Of a stretch of DNA of 64,000 nucleotides, positions 53,601 through 64,000 are shown in pieces. The DNA is taken from contig CM022673.1 of assembly GCA_012295275.1 (NCBI GenBank), positions 22,691,413 through 22,755,412 on the forward strand. The letters run 5' to 3'. Position numbers and translations under genes: made by a program. Each line of letters begins with the position of its first letter. The first letter of the stretch is position 1. This DNA comes from Chrysomallon squamiferum. Lineage: Eukaryota > Mollusca > Gastropoda > Neomphalida > Peltospiridae. The notes beneath the pieces are model-generated. The model saw only the letters and a list, made by a program, of their open reading frames with translations. It ran no database searches and had not been told where the DNA came from.

Positions 53601-54052
53601 CACAAATCCAACACAAGAGTCACTTCTTACAAATGTTGTTCCATGGAAATCCATGTCACTTAAGTGCTGATCTCCTGTTAATATCAGATTCAGACTGTCT
53701 TAGACATTATGAAATAAAAAAAATTAGCTAAACAAGAATGTGTTTCCTGAAATTAGTTTTAAAATTAAAAGACAAAGGTACAGGATTTCAGTAAAGATAT
53801 TGCAGTGGACATAATTTTTGATGAAATGAATTTGATTATAAAAAATAAACTTTGAAAATAATAACAGAAATGTATGGATATGTCCTGATTGACCTGATGT
53901 AGAACTAAGTTCCTATCTTTATTTAATTTCTTGGATGGCTATATTCAATTTTATATATACTTTACATCAACCAAAATGATAATAATAATATTTCTAGTAT
54001 TTCTGATATTACAATTCTGCAACTATTACTACTACTGGTACTGCTACTACTG

Positions 54053-54088
<36 letters not shown>

Positions 54089-57000
54089 GTAATAATAATA
54101 ATACTTAGAAAGAGAATCAGCTTGTCCTTTTGTTAGCTATTATCTCCACAGATTTACAACTTTTATAGTGTTGCTATCTTGTTATATCTCCGTTACTACT
54201 GCAGCTACAATGTATATTTGTATTATTACTGATACTATCACTGATATTGCAACAGCTACCACTACTGCTATTACTACAGCTACATTTGTTACTATTAGTA
54301 CATCTGTTGCTACTATTACAATTACTATTATTACTAATACTACTATTGATGCTACTATTTGTACAATATTCTGTAACTGTTACTACTATTACTGCTACAA
54401 CTATTATTATTACTACTGCAAATATTATTACTGTTCCTACAACTACTGCTACTACTACTACTATATTCTTTAACTTAAGAGGTAAATATCTTATTTAGAC
54501 AATCCATTTACATCTCATCAAACAGAGTACAGACATTACCATTATTCTAGTATTGTAATGCCACTTCTACTAATATTAATAATAATAATAATAACACAGG
54601 AAAAGAATCATGTTTTGATTTAATTATTATTTCTGTAGATTTACCTATCAAAGCTACAGCTGTTTTAGTGTTGCCATCTTGTTGTATCTCTCTGCCATCA
54701 TCAAGAACTTTCCAAATTGGCTGTGGTTCTGATGAAGATGGGATGAAGTCAACAAGGAAGTGCTTTTTAAATGATGTCATTTTGATAAATTTGTTCTCAG
54801 GACAGTTGTCCAGTCTGTCCAGTACCCCATCTTTGTCCAGGTCCAGTTCACAGACATCTCCACGGTGATTTCCTGACATCAATGATATACAGATAAAATA
54901 CATAATCCAACATATCTCTTTGACTCAGTCTTTGTTGTTATGCATTCCTCATTATTGTAATCATTCATTCACATAATCATTGTAACAACAGCAATAAATC
55001 TTAAAGAAAAGAAATTTACCATCAAAATCTTCTTGTAATGGATTTTTAACAAACTGACAATTATCTTCATAGTCCGCTACTCCATCATCATCTGAATCAT
55101 CATCACATTCATCCCCTACAAATAAATAATTCACAGAATCATGGCAACACAGCATAATGTCTGTTTCACAAAAGTATATTACCTATGAAGCTACAATTGG
55201 AGACTTTAAGAATGATATTATGCTCAGTGAAAATAATTAACTGACATTTGTGCAAAAAAACACAACAAAGCTAAGATATAAATAGTTATAAATTTTTAAA
55301 ACATTAATATAAATTTAGCTTCTAATATTTAATGAATCACATAAAATTAAAGGTGACAAAAATATTCAGTTTTACATTTGTATCAAATTTATTATAAAAT
55401 TCATTAGTAATAGGTATTGGTTAGAACATAGGATGGATGAAAATAAAAAGTTTACATTGTTGTAGTCTTATAATTTTCTCTTCAGTAATCTTACTATAAT
55501 TATTATATAACTTGATTTAACATTACAGTAATACAGAATTAAAATAAACTAAAATTTAAAAAAAAAAGAAGAAATTAATGTGTGCTTTCTGGATTTACCT
55601 AGACCATCAGAATCAGAGTCTTTCTGTTCTGCATTTGGTACTTCAATACAGTTGTCTTTATTGTCTGGGATAGAATCACCATCACTTAAATAACATAAAT
55701 ATGGTTTAAATATTTATCACATTTATGAAATAAAAGAAATATGTGTTTAAATGTTAATTACCATATCTTCTAGAGATGTAAATCCAAGTAGACAAAACAC
55801 CAACTGCTTATTGCAAATATAACATAATACGTTGATTTTATACCTTTTAATGAAAAGATTAAAACTCTGTGGTCTCGGTGGACTCACTTTATTGGCTGTT
55901 GATGATATCCACATAAGGATGCAGTTTCTCAAAGACATCATACCAAACTGATTAAAATAGATCTTGTCATCTACTTAGAATCCACAAGTCTACAGCATTT
56001 ACAACATGGTGTCATCCCATTTGGTCAAATTCCCAACTGGACAAATTCCTAATTGATCGAAATACCTCATCTACCAAGGTACCTGATTACCTCTGCATGT
56101 AATGAACATGGCCTCTTCATGTTCACACAGATTTTGATTACAGATGGACAATAGTTTATTATAAATCTGATTATCTGTTTATGTAATGAATTTGGCCTCT
56201 TCACATTTTTTAATAGTTTCTCCCTGGCCTTTTGTGAATAAATGGACAATGATTTATTTACCAATATATCTTCTCCAAGAAATCTTGAGTATAAAAGAAG
56301 ATGTTCTTGTGAAAAAAAAAAAAAAATCACACTTATCATTCTGAGAATGGCTGGTTTAAGCAAGGTAGAATTTGTGCAGTCAAATTGTGGAAAACAACAA
56401 GTTTTGTTAGGTGGTTATACATACATTCAAAATTGAGAAAGATACCACTGCAGTACCTGGACACTACTGAGGCTGCAGTAATTTCATTTTGTGAAATAAT
56501 TTTTTTTAGATGAATACCTTCTTTTTTAGTTATTTACAGACATTCTCTACATTCAGTACATGGAGTGTTTCAATATTTGTCATACTTTTATGCAATAAGT
56601 GACATCCATACCATCTATACAATAATAATCAGTTTCCAAATAATCTGGAACAGTTCATTATAATGACTGAGGTTATAACATGCATGTTAGTAAGACAACT
56701 ATTCTAGTTTTAGCATTTCGACTAACTGGGAATTCAACCAATTAGGAGTAATCTCTTCGACACGAACCTTCCATGTTCCTTCCGCAGGTATGGAATGTGT
56801 TACAAATCACTGTAGATGGAGAAGGCCTTACACTAACACTAACCCTAACCCTAAACCTAAACCTAACACTATCCCTAACCTTGACCCTAACCCTAAATTT
56901 AGTCCTAACACTCACCCTCAACCCCAACCTTGACCCTAGTCTTAACATTAACCCTGACCTTAACCCTAACCCTCACCCTGACCATAACCCTAACCCTAAA

Positions 57001-60000
57001 CCTGACCCCAACTCTAACCCTAACCCTAACCCACACACTAACAATAATCCTAACTATAAAGTTTAAACTAAAAGATTATTGTTAAGCTTTATAGTTAGGA
57101 TTAGGGTTAAGACTAAGGTCAAGGTTACGGTTAGGGTTAGGACTTCAGTGAGATTTGTAATAACTTATTCCAAGTACATTACTATATAATAATTATATTA
57201 ATATATCTCTGAACTGTGTATGTTAACATTTTGTAACACCCTGCTTGTGTTAGATCATTAGGTTTGATATTATATCCTGGTAATGAACCTCATTCCAAAT
57301 GCGACATTGTCCACTAAAGAAATATGAGATTATATATTTAATAGAAGGCCTGTTTAAGAATTGAATTCCCCTTATTATTTCAAAATTCTGTCTACATCAA
57401 GCCAATAATAAATTTTTCAACATTGATTTATTTACATATTAACTGGGTGCAAAAGCTTTGTGGAATAAGTTTAATATTTAAGGATTTCTTTTGGGTAAAA
57501 GACATTGCATTAGTGATTGGATGACCCATTCAAAAAGAGGTTATTTTCTTATGTGGTTAAACATTATACTAACATGTCTGCTGTTTCACACAAATCACCA
57601 ACACTGTTAACATTAACATCTGTCTGGTGGGCATTCTGTAATGTTGGACAGTTGTCGCAGATGTCACCCACTGAGTCTCTGTCAACATCCAGCTGATCTG
57701 CAGGAAATAATAAATTTATTAAAAGTGTCCATTCTTTGTGATTTGTTATTAATGTGTGATTGTGTTGTTATGTATGAATTGGTGCATGCATTTGTTTAGA
57801 TGTGATAATATGTACATGTGCATATCTGTTTATCTTGAAACAATAGAAAAACATAATGATACGGTTTTGATGGATATAAAAAGATATATAGAGTCTGTAT
57901 CAGAGCATTTCAGAATAATATTAACTGATACTAACAGCAATCATTGCAAAATAAACAGAGCTTATACAATTGTTAATTATATTTCTGATTTAGTGATACT
58001 GAATCTTATTTATTACATTTTACAAATTAATAGATCACTGTTATGACAAAGAATACATCAAACAAAACATAGAAATTAATATACAGAGTTTTTATTTATT
58101 TATTAAAATATTGCTCAGTATCTCAGACTTCAGTAATTGTTGAAATAAAAGTTACTTGCCAGGATTTGGAACATTTGGGCAATTGTCATTAGCATTAAGT
58201 TTTCTGTCATTATCAGCATCATCATCACATGCATCACCAACACCATCACCATCACCATCTCTCTGGTCTAAATTTTTAACATTGATACAGTTGTCACAGT
58301 CATCTCCAACACCATCTCCATCAGAATGTTCTTGTTTGTTGTTAAACACCATTGGACAGTTGTCCTGTAGAAAATAAATATATTTTTTACTGCTTACTAG
58401 AATATGTGACTTTACTGAAAAAAAAAAAAAAGAAACAAAAAAACATTGTCTTAGAAGAAATGCAGAAATCTGCTGTCACAAAGTAGACTGCATTCTTTTT
58501 ATTAGCATCAAGGAATCTTTTTTTATTATTCTATTTCATAATAATGAATCTGACAGGCTTGGTTTTTTTTTAGTGAATATTTAACCAAAAAACAGTAATC
58601 AGGAAGGATACAGAATGTTTTAACATTTTTATTTGTCACTGATACTATTTACTCAAATAACTGAATGTCCAGAAAACTAAGTGGAAGATTTGCTTCCTGT
58701 CATTTCTTACAGCAATGATAACTTACATCAATGTCAAATACTGTGTCATTGTCATCATCATCATCACAGACATCACCTTTTCTGTCTCCATCATTGTCGT
58801 CTTGTCCACTATTAGGAATATGAGGGCAGTTGTCCTGTAAAACACACATAAAGCAAAATCAAATTAATAATTTTACTGCAAACAATACTTAAATGTCATA
58901 TTTTAAATCTGAGTGGATTCTGGAATTTCTTCATGAAGTATGCTGGTTTCATCTATATATCTATCTAAATAAAGATAAACAAAGAAATTATTTTTAATAC
59001 ATATACTACCTTACCATGCATCATCAAACATTACTTGTTTATTGAAAACATTCACACGCAACTCCCCCAAAAATTGCACCATGCTAGACTCTAGAAATCT
59101 TTACATTGTAAACAGTTTTATACATAGAAAGTTGGTAATGTCTGTAAATAGAATATTTTAAAATAATGTCCTTACCTAATAGATTAAAATATATAAATAT
59201 ATCACCCATTCACATTACATATTAAATAAAACTCATTTCATTTTATATTATATAAAATTAGCCTGCTCACACATATCAAAATATATAATATTCATATAGT
59301 CATATTACATATTAAAATATATAAAACTCCCTGCTCACATGAATTAGCCAAGTAATGCACAGATGGACATTTTGTGGGGAGGGTTTGTCATACATTGTTA
59401 TTTTACTAGGGGCTTTTGTCCTACTTTGTTTTTTCACTGGGGAGATTCTCTCCTAACTTTCTATCAGAGGGCTGTTTTCCTCCTGTGCATTTTTGGACTG
59501 GGGGACTTTTGTCCTGGGGAGCTTATATATGCATCCTGCTAACATTACATACTGAAATATATAAAGTTTATGTCCTTTCATTTCACATTAAAATATATAA
59601 AATATATCAAATTCACCTGTTCACATTAAATTCTAAAATATATTAAATTCACCCACTTACATTTCACATTCAAAATATTTAAAACTCACTTGCTGACAGG
59701 CTCCAGCTTCTTGTCCTGCACATGAAACTGCCACATCAGGATACCTATCCAGGTCACTGTCCTCATCACAACTAAACCCATTACCAGCATATCCAGTATT
59801 ACACTGAAAAACATTTTAACTGAATCCATTACTAGTACATACAGAGTTATATGGAAAAACATTTCCATTACCAGAAAATCTAGTGTTACCATTGAAATAC
59901 TCTGTGTGATACATCTTTAGAAAATTATTGATTATTTCTGAATTTTTGTTTTTGTTTTTTTGATGTATTAAAAAAAAAAAATAATAATAATAATAAAATT

Positions 60001-62573
60001 TAGCCAATTATGTTTATATTATATTATGAATAAGATTGTTATTTTCCATTTCTATTTTTTGTTCTTAGGATATTACAAATATCATATATGTGAAATGATG
60101 AAGATAAGAATATGTGATGAGTTTTTCTCTTTCATATATTTATTTTTCTATAAAACTTACCATACAGATGTAGTCTGCAGGTCCAGCATAAAAACAAGAA
60201 GCATTTTCATTACATTTGTGTTTGCCAGACACACAGAAATCTGCCACTTCACAGCCAAATCTGGATTCACCTATATATCCTGGATTACACTTACCACAGT
60301 AAAAACTTCCCTGAAATGATATATTCATTTTCAGTTAGTGTTAGATTCATGGTTTGTAATTACAAATATTAGACAGCCACTTCTCTGTTTTTCATGTATT
60401 TCAGTACAGAGTATCACAGCTTTTTTCTGTCTAATTAGGAAGTACTCAAAAACATGTACCTAAGGTTCTTACATCCAACTTGCCTATGATTTGCCATAGT
60501 TCTCCATCTATAATTATATCTTGTTTAATTCGTTTTTGCTAAAACATTATATCACTACTACTGGAGTTAGAATTACTCAGTCTATCATAATATTTATAAC
60601 ATTTGAAAAAAAAAATGCAACCGTTACACATTTTTTTATTTTATAATCTATTATTAATAAAAAGCATTCATAATCAAATGCAATGAATTGAAAATATACA
60701 AAAACATAGAGTGTTAACAAGATAATCTAAGTAACACTTTAATTATTAACTATTAAACAACCTGTGTATTATGACAAAATGCATTGGGATCACATCCACC
60801 ATTGTTGACAGCACATTCATCAATGTCATCACAGCGTTGCCTGGGAAATTCGTCATGCACCAGGTTATATTTCTTAAACATTCTCTGCATGACATTCCAA
60901 GCTAGTGCATCTTCAAAAGTTCCATTATAACCTATTGGACATCTTGTACATTGGTAACCAGGAACTGTGTTCTTACAAGAAGAGTTCCAACAAGGATGAT
61001 AAACATCACACTGAATCAAAAAAATTTAAAATTAGTAATTTAAAAAAAAAAAAAAAAAAAAAATAACACAGAATATAATGGAATAGAATATGTAATATTA
61101 AGTCTGTACTCTGTCAATAAGATGTAAATGGATTCTCTAAAGAAGATATTTACAAAAAAACAACATTAATTACTCATTTTGCTCCTACAATGACTGCTTA
61201 AGAAATCACAAAACTCTCAAAATCTCCCATGTTTATTACCAACTGTCCTGTGTGACGCCAGAACATTATCTATTTTGACCATATCCACATATTAACCTGT
61301 AGTTTTATTATCACCTCATTAATATCCGTACAAGTAACTCCATCTCCACTATATCCAGAAGGACAACCATCACACATGTATGTATGACCTCCATCAGCTG
61401 TCTGAATATTTCTACACTGAACTGACTTGAAACACAGACTGTTTGAGCTGAGACAAGGACATTCAGCTGTGGACTGACAAGACACACATGCTGACCCATC
61501 TCCCTTTGACCAGGACCTAGAATTGCAGGGCTCACATTTGTCTTTCTTTGTAGTACTGCAACTTCCACTTGGACAAGGTTTACAGGAAGCTTGACCAGCT
61601 TCATCTTGGTATGTCCCAGGTGAGCATATCTTACAATGCTCTGAAAACAAGTTAGAAATGTGTTATTATAACGACACATATTTCAAATCAATATCACACT
61701 TATATTCTACATACGGTCAAGAAAATCACTCATATAACTAGAAAATGTCTAAACAAATATTACAATAATTATTACATTATACTATGTTGTATCTCTGATT
61801 TCTGTTTGCTGTTGATTTTTTTCTTTTTTTTTCTTTTTATTGTTTGTTTTTTCATTTCAGTATAATGGTATCAGGTTATAAAAACTAAGATCAAAACAGA
61901 ATACAGTCGTAAAGAATGCTTCAGATAGATATTGCTAATGGTTCTGATCTGTTGGTACCAGTTTACTAGTCAATATTACAAACCTGTATTTCCATCAGAG
62001 TAGGTACCAGGTTCACATTGATATTTTTGACCTCCTCTACATGCAAATCCAGATTCACAGTGGGTACACCTGTCCGGACAGAACGAGTCATTACATGTCA
62101 CGTAGTGAAATTTTGGACATGGTCTGGCAGAGCCGTTTTTACAGATCTAATAAATAAGTAAATAAATAAAGATTACTAGTATAAAATAAAAAGTGATTTT
62201 ATTGATATGTAAAGAAGGCAAATATATTTTCTGCATTAAATTAATAATAATATGTAAGTATTGTATTTTAGAAATACATTTAATTCTCAAATTGTCACAG
62301 ACACACACATACAGAAACTACTGTAACAAAACTAAGTTTTACCCAGCCAATAGGACAAGGAGAACACTGAGATGCTGCTCCAAAGCTGTGTTCAGTTTTT
62401 GATCTTCCACACGTCGAATTATCCTGTGGAGGCTCACATCGACCACATGGCAACATGGACCCATCTCCAGGGCAATACCACGTCGTTAAACATCGCTCAC
62501 ACGACGTTTCGTCTGCAGAGTAAAAGAGAACATTTTACGAAACAAATAAGAGAAAAGCTTAAAATACAGTGTA

Positions 62574-62635
<62 letters not shown>

Positions 62636-64000
62636 GTAAAAACACTTACAGTAAAGTTTTTCCTTTAGAGAACATCCTATGAGTTCAAATCTTAAACTGA
62701 TATGACCAAACCAGGTTTGGGGGTTGATAACTAAGAACTGTCCTCTGGCAGGAGGATTAAGTGTTATATTTACCACTGTGTGCTGGTCAAAATTCCCTTC
62801 AAAAATCTAAAACAAAATAATATACTATGATAATAGATTTTACTAAATATAACAGTTTATGTCAGTGTACATAATTATATTTATAATTCCCAAATTGTCA
62901 CAGACACACACATGTTGGTTTTTGATTGTCAAATTAACTAATACGATTACCTATTTTCTTTTTAAAAGAGTTGATTTTCATGTTTTGTAATATATATATA
63001 TATATATATATATTATCATAAAACTACAGTCAAACATTTGATCTTGTGTGTGAAATCACTTCTAATATATCTTTTCAAATGTAATATTTAAGGAAGTCCT
63101 CCTTTAAGTGAACAAAATGCACTAATTTAAGTTAAATTATTTTTCATGCTGAGTATTTCTCTTACTATCACTATAAATAAAAACTATCTGTACCCTACAT
63201 ATCACTATAACGTACACTAGCACCAGATTCATTTGTGTACATAACAAAAGTGATGCCATCGTCGCTAACATTCACTGAAAAGCTGGTCACGTAATTATTT
63301 TCATCATCTCTACCTTGAAGCTGTATAATTTTGAAAACAAACAACTCATTCATGTCTACTTGTATCCACTGGTTTGAATCATCTACAGCTGAAACCCATC
63401 CACCAGTGTGACTTCCAAGGTAATCTAAAGAAAAAAAGAAGAAAAAAAAAATGAAATGAAAAGAAATTAAAACAACAACAACAATCAAACAAAACAACCA
63501 CCAACAGAAAGAACAAAAGAATAAAAACATCAACAAGAACAAAACATTGTGTAGCAAACATTCAAACGATAGAAATGCTAATGAAACTGCTTAGACTGTT
63601 TTCTACTGCTGGCTGTTTGCCATGATAATTTGTTTTCATTTGAAAGTCTTATAATTAGGGTCTTACTTAAACAACAAAATGAATCTGTCTTTATTTACCT
63701 TACTATCAAATTCAGCCTGTAGAAATAAAATGACAAAACAAATAATGTAGATAACTATATTTTGTATTTTACAAAAATATATAAATTAATGCATTAATAT
63801 ATTTTTATGTTGAAAATTTTCTCAGTACTTTACAATTTATTTTCTCAATTTATTTTCAATCATAGTTTGGAATAAACAACCTGGAAGAGTGACCATGTTA
63901 AGGCGTGCATGTGCAGGACCACTCAGATTCTTGCTTGATGAGGCAGTTATAAAATGATCGTGTATAAAACCTTTTTCTATCCCAGCAACATGTAGACAAG
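47659..64000 (-). CDS. Thrombospondin-superfamily protein with F5/8C and LamG domains, 5' end off window
   Basis: Large secreted matrix protein. Exons from 5': 64000(edge)-63881, 63424-63216, 62806-62650, 62512-62343, 62146-61984, 61640-61315, 61010-60762, 60310-60161, 59803-59690, 58834-58727, 58364-58160, 57697-57574, 55684-55599, 55115-55020, 54872-54645, 53674-53493, 53195-53026, 52712-52569, 52434-52354, 52146-51936, 48581-48516, 48327-48204, 47756-47659. About 1190 codons are visible, in phase throughout. Domains in order: F5/8C ([18 protein letters not shown] to [12 protein letters not shown]); Cys-rich receptor-like repeats (62512-61315); EGF-like ([12 protein letters not shown]); thrombospondin type 3 repeats (DEDSDLD, then DNCP units, 59803-54645) with RGD in HRGDVCE; TSP C-terminal domain (54872-52569; [20 protein letters not shown]); LamG/concanavalin-like domain ([38 protein letters not shown]). 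The link 51936 to 48581 is the least certain: the LamG sequence appears to lack a strand there. The end may be TAA at 47659, or a splice at 47686 to 47411-47370 (SSDFKRHFLSNI). Confidence 0.88.
49400..51396 (+). mobile_element. Decayed LINE in the LamG intron of the thrombospondin-like gene
   Basis: This lies antisense in the intron between exons 52146-51936 and 48581-48516. The plus strand shows remnants of a reverse-transcriptase ORF in broken frames: a charged N-terminal part (about 49600-50220), a fingers region ([18 protein letters not shown], about 50670), an RT box (YRKAFDSIP followed by [12 protein letters not shown], about 50815-50885), and a C-terminal end ([20 protein letters not shown] to [16 protein letters not shown], about 51215-51348). 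It closes with a (TAA)n tail at 51377-51396, typical of several LINE clades. The clade was not determined; it resembles R4/Dong- or L1-type elements rather than the LINE at 25.4-26.0 kb. Confidence 0.68.
54004..54466. repeat. Degenerate TAC/ACT/AAT trinucleotide repeat tract in an intron
   Basis: The intron between exons 54872-54645 and 53674-53493 contains (AAT)n at about 54053-54105 and a long degenerate trinucleotide region (mostly ACT, GCT, ATT) at 54170-54466. This tract generates open frames rich in Thr/Ala, Leu or Tyr in different frames. Confidence 0.85.
56830..57150. repeat. Degenerate telomere-like (CCCTAA)n / (TTAGGG)n inverted array
   Basis: Within the intron between exons 57697-57574 and 55684-55599. 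From about 56830 to 57040 the plus strand is a degenerate CCCTAA array (CCCTAA, CCTAAA, TTGACC variants). From about 57093 to 57150 it becomes TTAGGG-like. The switch lies in a palindrome: 57046-57066 pairs with 57082-57102 (21 nt, one mismatch) around a 15-nt loop. Confidence 0.88.
58154..58159 (-). other. GC-AG intron donor in the type 3 repeat region
   Basis: The exon 58364-58160 ends AATCCTG and is followed on the minus strand by GCAAGT rather than GT. Splicing there restores the frame into exon 57697-57574 ([14 protein letters not shown]), exactly matching the type 3 repeat consensus. A read-through would hit a stop at once (GGCAAGTAA). Confidence 0.8.
62575..62635. repeat. (AAT)n microsatellite inside a 137-bp intron
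   Basis: About 20 AAT units occupy nearly half of the intron 62513-62649 and begin only about 14 nt from the splice donor on the minus strand. Confidence 0.93.

Noticed and set aside
54168-54498. Thr/Ala- and Leu-rich frames of 101 and 83 codons
   Set aside because: Low-complexity translations of a trinucleotide tract in an intron of the opposite-strand gene.
56742-57066. Long open frames rich in Thr-Leu or Asn-Pro (plus) and Arg-Val (minus)
   Set aside because: Direct translations of the degenerate CCCTAA array.
56830-57150. Relic of a head-to-head telomere fusion
   Set aside because: The repeat order is CCCTAA then TTAGGG, the reverse of a fusion point, and the units are too degenerate; a foldback or local insertion fits better.
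1-64000. tRNA, rRNA or other structured RNA genes
   Set aside because: No TGGC/GGTTCGA-type internal promoter pair with a cloverleaf was found on either strand by eye; covariance-model scanning would be needed to exclude them.

Overview
This window is AT-rich animal nuclear DNA. Its genes are split into many short exons with GT-AG introns, and simple-sequence repeats are abundant. The gene set (SCUBE, APIP, PDHX, a fibrinogen-domain protein, an S1 protease and a thrombospondin relative) is metazoan. Two clues point to a mollusc or another lophotrochozoan. A LINE remnant in PDHX intron 1 ends in a 3' module (GTGTCGTTAAACATTC and CCCAATAGCCGA on the minus strand) that I know from mollusc interspersed repeats. 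Secreted fibrinogen-domain lectins are also typical of molluscs. This placement is inference; species and order cannot be given.

Layout. 1-4543: no recognised gene, probably the 5' flank or first intron of SCUBE. 4544-17056 (+): SCUBE, 21 exons, lacking only the signal-peptide exon(s). 17057-20366: spacer between convergent genes. 20367-25005 (-): APIP, the methionine-salvage dehydratase. 25181-35351 (+): PDHX, the E3-binding component of pyruvate dehydrogenase. APIP and PDHX are head to head with about 175 bp between inferred start codons, the same arrangement as in human. 38296-41733 (-): secreted coiled-coil plus fibrinogen-domain protein. 44327-46520 (+): complete six-exon S1 protease with an elastase-like pocket. 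47659-64000 (-): 3' part of a large thrombospondin-superfamily gene that runs off the right edge.

The most unusual gene is the last one. It joins an F5/8C (discoidin) domain, a long Cys-rich region, EGF-like domains, thrombospondin type 3 repeats with an RGD, a thrombospondin C-terminal domain and then a LamG/concanavalin-like domain. The F5/8C start and LamG end are not part of classical thrombospondins.

Non-coding structure includes a 23-bp minisatellite and a 28-bp splice-acceptor repeat in SCUBE introns, a decayed Mutator-like element and two decayed LINEs in introns, a 612-bp tandem duplication upstream of the protease, and a degenerate inverted TTAGGG-like array in a thrombospondin intron. 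Gene models were built by hand from reading frame, splice signals and exon phase; all phases reported are mutually consistent unless stated.
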